DNA of 64,000 nucleotides from Enterococcus sulfureus ATCC 49903 (GCF_000407605.1 NZ_ASWO01000006.1:35766-99765); one strand, 5' to 3'; positions 18,465 through 28,014 are shown, numbered from the stretch's first letter. Numbers and translations: made by a program. Notes: generated by a model not told the origin, from the sequence alone.

Positions 18465-19341
18465 ATCGCCCAGATCGCTCTTGGATATCTCCGGTATTGA
18501 TAACTGGCTGCGTTCCTTTATCGGTAATGATCGACACCAGTAAATTATTGATCAAATGGACTTTACGATCATCGGTAAAGACGATATCTTGTCCATCTTG
18601 GATTTGCTCTAGAGCCATTTGTGTCATGGAAACAGCTCCTTCAACAATCGTTTGACGCGCAGCTAAAATCGCACGTGCTTGTTGACGCTGTAGCATCGCA
18701 CTCGCAATCTCAGTCGCATACGCTAAATGATTTAATCGTGTTTCGATTACTTCAACACCTGCAACGGCTAAACGTTCTTGTAATTCTTTTGCCAGTTCTG
18801 CGGAAATTTCACTAGTATTGCCACGAAGAGTTAGATCATCCTCATTAAATGTATCGTACGGATATTGAGATGCAATATGACGAATCGCTGTCTCACTTTG
18901 AATCTCTACAAATTCTTTGTAATAATCTACATCAAATAATGCCTTAGCAGTATCGACTACTTTAAATACCACAACTGCAGAAATTTCGATTGGATTTCCA
19001 TCTAAATCATTGACTTTCAACGTGGCACTATTAAAGTTTCGTACTTTTAATGATACATTGATTTTTTGTGTCAATGGCGTCGTGATAAATAATCCATTGT
19101 CTTTGATGGTTCCTAAGTATTGTCCAAAAAATAAGATCGCTTTTGCTTGATTTGGACTGACGATTGTCAGTGAGCTAGCAAATAAGCAAATAATGATGGC
19201 AATCAGAATACTTAGGATCACTAATGTTGGATTGTCATTCGTTACCCCCGTATACACTAAAAATGCATCGCCTACTAACACAATGAATAAAAAGAGTAAT
19301 CCAAGATATCCATTGATATGGAATGTTTGTTTTTCGTTCAT
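18463..19341 (-). CDS. SPFH/Band 7 family membrane protein
   Basis: A 292-residue protein with two N-terminal hydrophobic segments (about 11-32 and 40-60) and then an SPFH (stomatin/prohibitin/flotillin) domain, recognisable by VSPNQAKAILFFGQYLGTIKDNGLFITTPL, DGNPIEISAVVVFKV and the coiled, Ala/Gln-rich stretch ASAMLQRQQARAILAARQTIVEGA. Proteins of this type form membrane-associated oligomeric scaffolds. It is a single gene with no operon partner; the trhO gene lies upstream on the same strand, separated by a terminator. Its specific role is unknown. Confidence 0.85.
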   Translation of the reverse strand: MNEKQTFHINGYLGLLFLFIVLVGDAFLVYTGVTNDNPTLVILSILIAIIICLFASSLTIVSPNQAKAILFFGQYLGTIKDNGLFITTPLTQKINVSLKVRNFNSATLKVNDLDGNPIEISAVVVFKVVDTAKALFDVDYYKEFVEIQSETAIRHIASQYPYDTFNEDDLTLRGNTSEISAELAKELQERLAVAGVEVIETRLNHLAYATEIASAMLQRQQARAILAARQTIVEGAVSMTQMALEQIQDGQDIVFTDDRKVHLINNLLVSIITDKGTQPVINTGDIQERSGR

Positions 19342-19400
19342 ATACTCTACCTCCCTTTTTATCTAGTATCGCACATTTTCACTATGCTGACAAAAATACA

Positions 19401-19433
19401 AAAAAAGAACTCGCAATGTGCGAGTTCTTTTTT
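19401..19433. terminator. Terminator of trhO
   Basis: Stem AAAAAAGAACTCGCA/TGCGAGTTCTTTTTT overlapping the trhO stop codon, with a T-run in the minus direction. Confidence 0.85.
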
Positions 19434-20385
19434 ATGCAGTGACTTCTTCTTGAATAGCCGCTAGACGTGCGACACGTTCTTCAGCAGAAATATTGTGTTT
19501 GACGATATAACGATTATGCTCACTTGCTGCACAGTCATAGCTACAGCCGCCTAAATGTTTCGCTTCATTTTCTTCAGAAGTTAAGATTTGGCGGTTACAC
19601 TCAGGATTGGCACAGTTGATATAACGCTCACAAGGTGTACCATCAAACCAATCTTTCCCAACGATTTGTTTGTCGACTTGATTGATTTCAACTGCGATAC
19701 GATCATCAAAAACATACATTTGACCATCCCACAATTCGCCACGTACTTCAGGATCTTTACCATACGTTGCAATTCCACCATGAAGTTGAGCTACATCTTC
19801 GATTCCTTCTCTTAATAACCAGCCAGAGAATTTTTCACAACGAATTCCACCTGTACAATATGTAACCACTTTTTTATCCATAAATTGTTCTTTATTGTCT
19901 TGGATCCATTGTGGCAATTCACGGAAATTGCGAATGTCTGGGCGAATCGCGCCACGGAAATGACCTAAATCGTATTCATAGTCATTACGGGCATCGATTA
20001 CGATTGTATCTTCATCTAATAATGCTTCTTTAAATTCAGTTGGTTTTAGATATTTTCCAGTTAATTCATGCGGGTCAATATCTTGTTCTAAGTTTAATGA
20101 CACCAATTCAGGGCGAGGGCGAACAAACATTTTTCTAAATGCATGACCTTCTGACTCGTCGATTTTAAACATAGTATCAGCAAAACGAAGGTCTTGTAAC
20201 ATGTGTTCCATGTATGCCTCTGTTTGTGCGATTGTTCCTGATAGTGTGCCGTTGATTCCTTCATTTGCTACTAAAATACGTCCTTTTAGATCCAGTGACT
20301 TACAAAATGCTAAGTGCTCTGCAGCAAAAGCCTCTGGGTCTTCAATAGTTGTATAATTGTAGTATAGTAAAACACGATAGTCCAT
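19432..20385 (-). CDS. trhO: tRNA uridine 5-hydroxylase TrhO (rhodanese-like)
   Basis: Oxygen-dependent enzyme that hydroxylates U34 of certain tRNAs (ho5U; formerly YceA). The 317 residues contain an N-terminal acylphosphatase-like domain (about 1-95, [17 protein letters not shown]), a rhodanese domain (about 120-215) with the active Cys177 in [11 protein letters not shown], and a C-terminal Cys-rich part ([15 protein letters not shown] and GGCSYDC) likely to bind zinc. A TATAAT -10 lies at 20421-20426 and the start follows AAGGAGGAGA. It is monocistronic. Confidence 0.92.
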   Translation of the reverse strand: MDYRVLLYYNYTTIEDPEAFAAEHLAFCKSLDLKGRILVANEGINGTLSGTIAQTEAYMEHMLQDLRFADTMFKIDESEGHAFRKMFVRPRPELVSLNLEQDIDPHELTGKYLKPTEFKEALLDEDTIVIDARNDYEYDLGHFRGAIRPDIRNFRELPQWIQDNKEQFMDKKVVTYCTGGIRCEKFSGWLLREGIEDVAQLHGGIATYGKDPEVRGELWDGQMYVFDDRIAVEINQVDKQIVGKDWFDGTPCERYINCANPECNRQILTSEENEAKHLGGCSYDCAASEHNRYIVKHNISAEERVARLAAIQEEVTA

Positions 20386-20491
20386 ATATAGTGTCTCCTC
20401 CTTAAATTTATACCTTGTCCATTATATAGAAGAGTCTAATGAAAAACTAGTTTTTTGTTCAATTTTTTTCGTTTTCTTTATAGATTCCGTT

Positions 20492-21232
20492 TTAATCTAA
20501 TAAATGTTTCACAAAGAAATTTGTGACGAGATCCATCGTCTCTGTTTTCACTAAATGACGTTCCTCTTTTTGAATAAACTCAAGCCTTAACTCCGGATGG
20601 GATTTGATAAACTGTTCGACATCTTCAAAAGGAATTTTCTCATCTTCTGTTCCATGCCAAAATAACATTGGGCGTGTCCCTAAGGTATCAAAACGTTGCA
20701 TCAAGTCATAATGATCTGTCCAACTTAATAAGGCTTCATAATCTTTAGGCAACATCAATCCGTATTTTTTAGCATTTGCAGCAATTCTTTTTTTATACAT
20801 CGATAGATCTGGTGACCCCATAATACACGCGGCCGCTTTGATTTCTGGGTGTTGAGTCACAAGTGCTGTTGTGGTCATCCCTCCCATCGATACACCTCCA
20901 ACTCCGTATACTCCAGTAGTTAGGTTTAATTTTTCAAAGTAAGCGATGATCGTATCAAATTCAAATAGATTGGTATGAATACTTTGCCAAAAGGTCAAGG
21001 ATGGAATTTTAGAACGCTCTGTTTTGCGTTCACCATGATTCATCGCATCAGGTAAAATCACACGAAATCCTGCTGTGGCTAATTTTCTTCCTTGCGTCAA
21101 TACTAATTCTTTAGCTGTTTGCCATCCATGATAGTATACAATCATAGGTAATGCTTCATAAATCTTAGTTTCTTGTACCACTTCTAATATCGGGATATTT
21201 CCAATTTTTCGTTTTCGCACAGCAATTTTCAT
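20492..21232 (-). CDS. Alpha/beta hydrolase (dienelactone hydrolase / YitV-like esterase)
   Basis: About 246 residues starting MKIAVRKRKIGNIPILEVVQ. I chose ATG 21232 because TTTGAGGAG stands about 9 bases before it; an upstream in-frame extension would run into the terminator of the next gene. Alpha/beta hydrolase marks are MIVYYHGWQ (oxyanion segment), GVGGVSMGGMTT (nucleophile Ser in GVSMG), FWHGTEDEKIP (acid Asp region) and ERHLV (catalytic His). The substrate is unknown. It lies downstream of the GH42 gene but behind a terminator, so functional linkage is doubtful. Confidence 0.82.
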   Translation of the reverse strand: MKIAVRKRKIGNIPILEVVQETKIYEALPMIVYYHGWQTAKELVLTQGRKLATAGFRVILPDAMNHGERKTERSKIPSLTFWQSIHTNLFEFDTIIAYFEKLNLTTGVYGVGGVSMGGMTTTALVTQHPEIKAAACIMGSPDLSMYKKRIAANAKKYGLMLPKDYEALLSWTDHYDLMQRFDTLGTRPMLFWHGTEDEKIPFEDVEQFIKSHPELRLEFIQKEERHLVKTETMDLVTNFFVKHLLD

Positions 21233-21305
21233 TGCAATCAACTCCTCAAACTCATTTAACACTGAAGTTAATAAAAGTACAAACAATACGCCCAATAAAA
21301 AAACA

Positions 21306-21324
21306 CACGTAGACAAGCTACGTG
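21306..21324 (-). terminator. Terminator of the GH42/ABC operon
   Basis: Stem CACGTAG/CTACGTG overlapping the stop codon of the GH42 gene, followed on the minus strand by TGTTTTTTTA. Confidence 0.75.
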
Positions 21325-23363
21325 CGCGGATATTTAATGACTTTTGTCTCATACGGAGCTAAAGATACTTTTTTATCGATTTCACGACTAGACAGTAACT
21401 CATATCCTGATTTCATCAACGTAACGTCTGATGGTTGTTCTGAAAAGTTTAATAAAAAAACGTAGATAGCCTCTTCATTTTCTCTCGTCTGAACAGACAC
21501 TACAGGTGAAGATTCTAAAATAAAAGGATTCTTTAACTGACATTCTCGAATCAAAAGTTCATAAAATTCTTTTAAAAAACGTGGTTCGGTTCTTGCACCA
21601 ATAAAATAGGCAGTTCCTTGTTGATAATCATTCACTGTACACGCAGGTTCTTGTGCATAAAAATCTTGAGTATAGGTTCCTAATGTAGCTGCAGTATCAA
21701 GTTGGATCCGTGTCTGATAGTCTTTGGTTTCAAATAATTGATTGCAAAATACGACTTCATTACGTTGGGTTGGATAGTAGGTATCGGTTTCAAGGACTTG
21801 AATGCCAAATAATTCTGCTAATTCTTTTGGCCAGCCTCCTAAGTAAGTCAAATCATACTCATTCACACATCCTGTCAAATACGTCCCCACTAATTTTCCA
21901 CCGTTGGCTACAAAGCGTTGTAAAGTTTGAATGGTTTTATTTGTAATCAAATACAACATCGGTGCAATGACTAGCGAATAGTGCGATAGATCATGATCTG
22001 GTGTAATGATGTCGACTGCAATATCGGCTTCCCAAAATACGCGATAGTGCTCTTGCAATGTTTGTGGATAGCGTTTGGTACTTAATCCAAATCCTTGGGC
22101 ATTTTCCAAAGCCCAATTATTTTCCCAATCGTATAGTATCGCTACTCGTGCTTGTTTATGACTCCCTTTGATCTCTTTTATTTTTTCTAATTGTTTGCCA
22201 ACTGTTGCCACATCTTGGAACACGCGATTATTCGTGGATCCATCATGATCGACAACTGCTCCGTGAAATTTTTCGGAAGACCCCCGTGATTTTCGCCACT
22301 GAAAATATAAATTACTATCCGAACCATGCGCAATAAATTGTAACGAAGATAATTGATGCATTCCTGGGCGTTTTGTTTTGTTAAATTCATGCCAATTGAC
22401 ACCACTTGGCGTACTTTCCATAATTAAAAAAGGTTGTTGTTTTAGACTACGGTATTGGTCGTTGATAAATCCCACTTTACTGGCTAACGAGGCTGTCGTC
22501 TCCCAATCATTATGCCAAGCTGGATAACAATCCCAACTGACAATATCAACGTGCTTGGCAAATTCACCATAATTCAGGGACTGAAATGGAAGTAAATCCG
22601 CCGTATCGGCCATGAAATTTGTAGTAACTGGAATAGTCGATGAATAGATTTTAATGGCGTTTACTTCGTGTAAATAAAAATCGATCGTCTGATCCGTCAC
22701 AAACCGTTTCCAATCTAAATTCAACCCATGAACCATCGTTTCGCCTAACGGTGATGGCGATTGAATTTGTTCCCAAGAAGTATACGTATGACTCCAAAAA
22801 GCTCCCCACCAAGCATGGTTTAACGCATCCAACGTATCATATTTTGCTTTCAGCCAATGACGAAAGGCTGTTTGACAAAGTTCACAGTGACATTCACCTG
22901 AGTATTCATTTGAAAGGTGCCACATCAATAGTGCCGGATGATCGTGATAGCGTTGGGCTAGTTTTTGATTGATGATGGCGACTTTTTCACGATAAACCGG
23001 TGATGTAAAACAATGATTATGACGCCCTCCTTGTAGACATTTTTCACGTTTTTCACTTGTTCGCAATACTTCTGGATAAGCTTCTGCCATCCAAGCCGGT
23101 CGTGCTCCACTTGGTGTGGCCAAAATCACGTTTCCACCAAAAGCCGCGATATCATCCATCACTTGGTCCAACCATGCAAATTCAAATTGCCCTTCTGTAG
23201 GTTCAAGTGCACTCCAAGCAAAAATTCCTAATGAAAACGTATTGGTATGTGCTTGTTGCATCAAAAGCAAATCTTGTTTTAACACTTCTGGATAGGCTAA
23301 CCATTGATCTGGATTATAGTCCCCACCATGTAAAAAGCGTGTTTCTTCCTCGTATCGTGTCAT
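21318..23363 (-). CDS. ganA: Beta-galactosidase (GH42)
   Basis: Cytoplasmic retaining beta-galactosidase of 681 residues. Seen are HGGDYNPDQW at the N-terminus, the acid/base E153 in WHLSNEYSGECHC, the nucleophile E316 in FLIMESTPSGVNW, and a Cys set (C109, C118, C158, C160, C163) matching the zinc cluster of many GH42 enzymes. It closes an operon with a binding protein and two permeases, the same order as the galactan genes ganSPQA of Bacillus subtilis, so it probably hydrolyses imported beta-galacto-oligosaccharides. No endo-galactanase (ganB) is present. The symbol is by analogy. Confidence 0.88.
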   Translation of the reverse strand: MTRYEEETRFLHGGDYNPDQWLAYPEVLKQDLLLMQQAHTNTFSLGIFAWSALEPTEGQFEFAWLDQVMDDIAAFGGNVILATPSGARPAWMAEAYPEVLRTSEKREKCLQGGRHNHCFTSPVYREKVAIINQKLAQRYHDHPALLMWHLSNEYSGECHCELCQTAFRHWLKAKYDTLDALNHAWWGAFWSHTYTSWEQIQSPSPLGETMVHGLNLDWKRFVTDQTIDFYLHEVNAIKIYSSTIPVTTNFMADTADLLPFQSLNYGEFAKHVDIVSWDCYPAWHNDWETTASLASKVGFINDQYRSLKQQPFLIMESTPSGVNWHEFNKTKRPGMHQLSSLQFIAHGSDSNLYFQWRKSRGSSEKFHGAVVDHDGSTNNRVFQDVATVGKQLEKIKEIKGSHKQARVAILYDWENNWALENAQGFGLSTKRYPQTLQEHYRVFWEADIAVDIITPDHDLSHYSLVIAPMLYLITNKTIQTLQRFVANGGKLVGTYLTGCVNEYDLTYLGGWPKELAELFGIQVLETDTYYPTQRNEVVFCNQLFETKDYQTRIQLDTAATLGTYTQDFYAQEPACTVNDYQQGTAYFIGARTEPRFLKEFYELLIRECQLKNPFILESSPVVSVQTRENEEAIYVFLLNFSEQPSDVTLMKSGYELLSSREIDKKVSLAPYETKVIKYPRT

Positions 23364-23367
23364 AAGT

Positions 23368-24219
23368 TTATCCTTTCGTTCCTCCAGCTGTTAAACCGGA
23401 AACAAAATATTTTTGTAAAAAGACGAAAATAACGGCAATTGGAATACTGATCAAGAGTGCACCTGCCGCAAATGTTGTATAGCTTGCTCCCATTTTATCT
23501 GTTACTAATTTATACAAGCCGATCGGTAAAGTATAGTATTCAGGATTACGTAATAAAATCGAAGAAAGCGCAAAGTCTCCTAATGGTCCAGTGAATCCAT
23601 TCATCGCCACTACCGCTAGCATTGGTTTCGCTAATGGAATTAAAATTTCTAAAAAGATCCTAGTATTACTGGCACCATCAATTTTTGCACTTTCATCTAG
23701 TTCTCTAGGGATGGTATCAAAGTATCCTTTCATTAAATACGTATTCATCGGGATTTGCCCTCCGACATAAATAAAAATCAATAACCAATGACTATTAATC
23801 AAGCCTAGCATTTGTGCTAATACAAAAATTGCAATCAAGGCTGAAAATTGCGGAATCATTTGTAACAGTAGAAATAGCATCAATCCGTTCTTGCGTCCTT
23901 TAAAACGAAATCTTGAAAAAGAATACGCGGTCATTGAAACAAAAACCAATGAGAACAACATCGTAAAGACGCTGATTTTTAATGAGTTGATGTACCATTG
24001 AACGTAGTAAAACGTATCTTTGATCACAAATAATTCTTTATAATGTGCTAGCGTAGCATTTTTAGGAATGATAGAGGTACTCACCAAACTATTTCCAGGA
24101 TTAAAACTTGCTCCTACTGTCCAAATCAAAGGGTATAAGACGATACAAGACATGAGGACCAAAATAAAATAAGTCAAACTTAGACGAATAAATTTTTGTT
24201 GCTTATACGTAAATCCCAT
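23368..24219 (-). CDS. ganQ: Oligosaccharide ABC transporter permease (MalG/GanQ type)
   Basis: A 283-residue CUT1 permease with six hydrophobic segments and the EAA loop ELDESAKIDGASNTRIFLEILIPLAKP (about 179-205). Its start codon overlaps the stop of the MalF-type partner by one base (TAATG), and it ends 4 bases before the GH42 start, so the operon is tightly coupled. It ends in the GLTAGGTKG tail usual for MalG-like proteins. The ATPase is missing from the locus. Confidence 0.86.
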   Translation of the reverse strand: MGFTYKQQKFIRLSLTYFILVLMSCIVLYPLIWTVGASFNPGNSLVSTSIIPKNATLAHYKELFVIKDTFYYVQWYINSLKISVFTMLFSLVFVSMTAYSFSRFRFKGRKNGLMLFLLLQMIPQFSALIAIFVLAQMLGLINSHWLLIFIYVGGQIPMNTYLMKGYFDTIPRELDESAKIDGASNTRIFLEILIPLAKPMLAVVAMNGFTGPLGDFALSSILLRNPEYYTLPIGLYKLVTDKMGASYTTFAAGALLISIPIAVIFVFLQKYFVSGLTAGGTKG

Positions 24220-25499
24220 TAAAATTCCTCCTTAAACGAATTCGTACGTTTAAATTGCCATAATGCAATGGCAATGACAAAAACAGACAGTAGAATCGTT
24301 AACGCTGCAGCTACTGCATACTGACTATTTTTGACTGTCAGCTTATAAATCCATGACACTAAAATATCAGTTCCACCTGCAGTAGAACCTGGAATCGCGG
24401 GTCCACCTGAGTTAAATAGATAGATAATATTAAAATTGTTAAAATTGAAGGTAAATTGCGTGATAATAATTGGTGCCATCGAATACAGTACCATCGGCAA
24501 AGTGATTTTTCTAAACTTATCTAGTGCAGATGCACCATCAATCGTTGCCGCCTCATACAAGTCTTCTGGTATCGCTTGTAAGGTTCCGGTCGTCACAATA
24601 AAGATATAGGGAAACCCTAACCAGCCTTGCATCATCAATAAAGCCAAACGTGTCCAGTTGGCATCAGTTAACCAAGGAATCGGAGATAGATTGAAAAAGT
24701 TTAAAATACTCGTATTGATTGCACCAAAGGAATCATTAAATAATCCTGCAAATACTAAAATCGTAATAAATCCAGGTACCGCCCAAGGCAGAATCAAAAT
24801 CGTACGAAATAATTTTTTAAAATGTAATTCTTTTTGATGAACGATTACCGCTAAGAAAATACCTAATGCAACTTGCAAGGTAGACGCAATCAGTGTCCAC
24901 ACAACGGTCCACCCCAACACACCAATAAAGGTTTGGCGCCAAATGGAAATCGTAAAAATTTTTTTGAACGTCTCTAGACCGACCCAATCAGCTAAATGTG
25001 CCGGTGCTGAATGATACAAATCGTAATTCGTAAATGCTAGTGCAATACTAAATAAAATCGGAAAAATTACGGAAAAAACTAGTAAGAAAAAAGCTGGACT
25101 ACTCATGAGATAAGGATATCCTTCTGCTAATAACGCTTGATAACTTTCTTTAATAGACGATACACGAAACTGTTGGTCGATTCGCTTTCCATTTTGATAA
25201 GCATCACGCAAGTTGATTCCATAAAATAAAATACCAAATCCCAAGACAATAATGGCAATTAATCCTTCAGCTAATAAAAAAATCGAATTATCACGTGGTA
25301 CCTCTGTTCCTAATGTAAACAATCCCCATAGTCCAATATTAAATAGATCTTTAAATACGAAAAGATACATACAAAAAAAGAAAAAGAAGAGTCCACTTTT
25401 TCCATATTGTTTATTGAGAAGTTGGCCACCACCGGGAATCAAGGAAGCCAAAAGCGCCTTGATTGCGTGCGGCATTGTGTTTTTCAATAAATGTTCCAT
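24219..25499 (-). CDS. ganP: Oligosaccharide ABC transporter permease (MalF/GanP type)
   Basis: About 426 residues from ATG 25499 (MEHLLKNTMPHAIKALL), chosen because AAGGAG precedes it; a longer in-frame reading would cross an intercistronic stem-loop. It has extra N-terminal membrane segments (SLIPGGGQLLNKQYGKSGLFF), as in GanP/MalF, before the six-helix permease core, and the EAA loop DLYEAATIDGASALDKFRKITLP. It pairs with the MalG-type permease downstream. Cargo is inferred as beta-galacto-oligosaccharides from the GH42 enzyme. Confidence 0.87.
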   Translation of the reverse strand: MEHLLKNTMPHAIKALLASLIPGGGQLLNKQYGKSGLFFFFFCMYLFVFKDLFNIGLWGLFTLGTEVPRDNSIFLLAEGLIAIIVLGFGILFYGINLRDAYQNGKRIDQQFRVSSIKESYQALLAEGYPYLMSSPAFFLLVFSVIFPILFSIALAFTNYDLYHSAPAHLADWVGLETFKKIFTISIWRQTFIGVLGWTVVWTLIASTLQVALGIFLAVIVHQKELHFKKLFRTILILPWAVPGFITILVFAGLFNDSFGAINTSILNFFNLSPIPWLTDANWTRLALLMMQGWLGFPYIFIVTTGTLQAIPEDLYEAATIDGASALDKFRKITLPMVLYSMAPIIITQFTFNFNNFNIIYLFNSGGPAIPGSTAGGTDILVSWIYKLTVKNSQYAVAAALTILLSVFVIAIALWQFKRTNSFKEEF

Positions 25500-25523
25500 T
25501 TTTTTCTCCTTTTTTGGGTAAAA

Positions 25524-25553
25524 GAAAGAGACAGATCCTGATCTATCTCTTTC
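25524..25553 (-). other. Intercistronic stem-loop after the binding-protein gene
   Basis: GAAAGAGA-C-AGATC-CT-GATCT-A-TCTCTTTC, two stacked stems with one internal mismatch. On the minus strand only a short CTTTTA follows. It lies 6 bases past the stop of the binding-protein gene and before the permease ribosome binding site. Confidence 0.6.
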
Positions 25554-25559
25554 ATTCAT

Positions 25560-26831
25560 TTAATTTTTTGTTGCAGCAATTGATTCTTTAATTTGCGTTG
25601 CAGCTTGTTTTAACGCATCGCTAGGTGTTGCTTTATTGGTTGCAATTGTTTGTAATGCAGCATTTGTTGGATCCCAAACAGAATTCATCGCGGTAATTCC
25701 AGGGGTTAATTCAGCATATTTAGACTGTTCAGCAATTGCTACTGTACTTGGATTTTCCATCACACTTTTGTCTTCAGCTAAAGATTTTAATGCTGGAACT
25801 TCTTGTGTCTGTTCGTAACGAACCTTAGAGTTTTTTTCATCGGTAATAAATTTAACAAATTTCTCAGCCAATTCAGGATTTTTAGAGTAACTACTTACGT
25901 TATAGCTTTTTACACCAATAAATGAAGACATATGTTTTCCATTTGGCAATAGTGGTAATTCTTTCACACCATAATCAATTCCCGCTTTTTTATAAGGTTC
26001 TAAATTCCAAGGACCTGAAATGACTGCAGCTGCTTTGCCTTCTGTAAATAAGGAATCTAACACGTTAATTCCTTGATCGCCTATGAGTCCTGAAGGAAAT
26101 ACATTTTCTTTGTAAAAAGTCTGAATGTAATCGGCTCCTTTGATTTCTCCTTCAGCATCAATCCCTAATTGATCAGGATCGTAATTTCCATCCTTATCCT
26201 CTCCAAAAATATAGCCTCCAAATGGCGTCATCACGCCTTGAGCATAGTAGACTTGATCCCATAGTGCTAATAATCCGTATTGCTCTGATTTTTCAGCTGT
26301 CATTTTCTTTGATAATGCTAACCATTCATCGGTTGTTTTAGGTAATTCATTTTCTCCAATCAATTCTTTGTTATAAAACAAAATTTGCGTTTCAACAGCT
26401 TTAGGTAACCCATACACTTTTTTGTCAACGATTTGTGATTTCATCGCAGCTTCTGTAAATTTACTTTGCTCGTCACTGTCCACAGTTAACTCATGTAACA
26501 AGCCTTCAGTAATCGCTGTTCCGATTTGATCGGAAGGAATCGTAATCACATCGGCTCCAGTTCCAGCAGGTCCATCTAATCGTAGATCTTCTAGTTGATT
26601 GCCATATGCTTTTTCCATCAATTTGATCGTCACATTTTCTTCTTTCTCAAATGCTTTTACGGCTTCTTCAATACCACTTTTTTTATCTTTATCTTCCCAA
26701 ACAATTAAATCTGCTTGATCGCCTTTTTTTTCAGGATTTTTTGTTTCTGTTGTCGCTCCTGGTCCACATGCTCCCAAAATTAAGGCTAATGATACTAATC
26801 CAATGGCTCCCCAAGTTCTCTTCATTGTCAT
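25560..26831 (-). CDS. Oligosaccharide ABC transporter binding lipoprotein (GanS/MalE type)
   Basis: A 423-residue solute-binding lipoprotein. The signal peptide ends LALILGAC (lipid Cys at residue 22), followed by GPGATTETKNPEKKGDQ and the mature start LIVWEDKDKKSGIEEAVKAFEKEENV, the maltodextrin-binding-protein pattern. Other family marks are VYGLPKAVETQILFYNKELI and GPWNLEPYKKAGIDYGVKELP. It is the first gene of the operon, with a LacI operator region and a near-consensus cre upstream. Specificity (galacto-oligosaccharide) is inferred from the GH42 gene; maltodextrin binding cannot be excluded from sequence alone. Confidence 0.87.
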   Translation of the reverse strand: MTMKRTWGAIGLVSLALILGACGPGATTETKNPEKKGDQADLIVWEDKDKKSGIEEAVKAFEKEENVTIKLMEKAYGNQLEDLRLDGPAGTGADVITIPSDQIGTAITEGLLHELTVDSDEQSKFTEAAMKSQIVDKKVYGLPKAVETQILFYNKELIGENELPKTTDEWLALSKKMTAEKSEQYGLLALWDQVYYAQGVMTPFGGYIFGEDKDGNYDPDQLGIDAEGEIKGADYIQTFYKENVFPSGLIGDQGINVLDSLFTEGKAAAVISGPWNLEPYKKAGIDYGVKELPLLPNGKHMSSFIGVKSYNVSSYSKNPELAEKFVKFITDEKNSKVRYEQTQEVPALKSLAEDKSVMENPSTVAIAEQSKYAELTPGITAMNSVWDPTNAALQTIATNKATPSDALKQAATQIKESIAATKN

Positions 26832-26843
26832 ATCCTCCTAATT

Positions 26844-26857
26844 TGTAATCGCTTACT
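26844..26857 (+). promoter_or_regulatory. Probable cre box upstream of the GH42 operon
   Basis: TGTAATCGCTTACT matches the CcpA consensus TGWAARCGYTWNCW at 13 of 14 positions (T at R6). It lies 13 bases before the start codon of the binding-protein gene, a position for roadblock repression. Confidence 0.6.
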
Positions 26858-26873
26858 AAAGTCATCATACATT

Positions 26874-26925
26874 ATTTACTTATATTAGTAAATATATTTT
26901 ATTATAAAAAGTAAATAAATTTACT
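26874..26925. promoter_or_regulatory. Two LacI-type operators between the divergent regulator and transporter genes
   Basis: Operator 1 is ATTTACT-TATATT-AGTAAAT (26874-26893). Operator 2 is AGTAAAT-AA-ATTTACT (26910-26925). Both use the same perfect 7-base half-site in opposite order. They sit in very AT-rich DNA between the two start codons and are the likely targets of the divergent LacI regulator. Confidence 0.65.
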
Positions 26926-26984
26926 AATTTATAGTTGTGTTTATACTGGATTGCGCTATACTTAAGCTTCAGGAGGTGGATATC

Positions 26985-27977
26985 ATGGTCACGATTAAAG
27001 ATATTGCGACAAATTCTGGATATTCTCCAGCTACTGTGTCCAGACTACTAAAAGGAGACAAGTCGCTTTCCATTACAGAAGAAACAAAACATAAAATTAT
27101 TCAGACCGCTTTAGGACTGGGCTATGACCGTTCAAAAATCAAAACAACCCTAGAAAAAATTTTATTTATTTTTTGGATCGATGAGACCGAAGAATTTGAA
27201 GATATTTACTTTCATAATTTAAAAACTTCTTTAGTAAAATATGCTGAATTAAATAGTATGGATATGAGCACACTCACTAAAGAAGATTCCTTTGATTCTA
27301 TTCCAGATGATATTGGTGGAGTAGTCGCTGTGGGAAGATTCACTAAATTACAAGTCCAAGAGCTTCATCGACGATGTCCAAATGGAGTGATTTTAGAAAT
27401 TAATCCCGAACCTGATTTATTTGATACAGTTAAACCCGATACAGATCGCATGACGCAAAAAGCCATCGACTTTTTTTTACAAAAAAAATATGAAAAAATC
27501 GGGTTTATTGGTGGTGGCTTTTTAGATCCTGAAACCAATACTTTTAAACAAGACACTCGTGAATATACCTTTCGTATGCAGCTTGAAAAATTTGGAATAC
27601 TAGATGAATCATTGATTTTTGCACAAGGACCTTTTACAGTTCAACAAGGATATGTATTAGCAAAACAGCTACTTCAACATCCAGGCTCGTTACCAAAGGC
27701 GATATTGATTGCATCAGATACACTTGCAGTTGGTGTATTACAAGCATTTAACGAAGAGAATATCCAAGTCCCACAACAAATCGAACTTATTAGTATTAAT
27801 GACAACGACATCGCAAAATATATTAGTCCTCCACTTTCAACATTTAGAATCGATGCTGACGAAATCGCCAAAACAGCGATTGATTCACTCGTAGATCAGA
27901 TTCTTTATCCTCGAAAGACGACAAAGACGGTTTTATTAAACTCAGAATTTATTGAACGCAGGAGTTTTCAGCTATAA
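26985..27977 (+). CDS. LacI-family regulator of the beta-galactoside operon
   Basis: About 330 residues starting MVTIKDIATNSGYSPATVSRLLKGDKSLSI at ATG 26985, which follows a full AGGAGGTG site; an earlier in-frame ATG has no such site. The LacI helix-turn-helix is at about 3-25, the hinge region to about 55, then the effector-binding domain. The TLEKILFIFWIDETEEFEDIYFHNL stretch resembles EbgR/GalR-like regulators. Divergent transcription from the GH42 operon supports local control. The inducer is probably a galactoside, not shown by the sequence. Confidence 0.87.
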   Translation: MVTIKDIATNSGYSPATVSRLLKGDKSLSITEETKHKIIQTALGLGYDRSKIKTTLEKILFIFWIDETEEFEDIYFHNLKTSLVKYAELNSMDMSTLTKEDSFDSIPDDIGGVVAVGRFTKLQVQELHRRCPNGVILEINPEPDLFDTVKPDTDRMTQKAIDFFLQKKYEKIGFIGGGFLDPETNTFKQDTREYTFRMQLEKFGILDESLIFAQGPFTVQQGYVLAKQLLQHPGSLPKAILIASDTLAVGVLQAFNEENIQVPQQIELISINDNDIAKYISPPLSTFRIDADEIAKTAIDSLVDQILYPRKTTKTVLLNSEFIERRSFQL

Positions 27978-28014
27978 AAAAAGACACCCATTTTTCAATG
28001 GATGTCTTTTTCTT
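27976..28014. terminator. Bidirectional terminator after the LacI regulator
   Basis: AAAAAGACACCCATT pairs with AATGGATGTCTTTTT with one mismatch, between convergent genes. T-runs on both strands. Confidence 0.8.

Noticed and set aside
21233-21352. Membrane-anchored longer form of the alpha/beta hydrolase
   Set aside because: The extra codons overlap the GH42 gene end and its terminator hairpin; AGGAG before ATG 21232 marks the real start.
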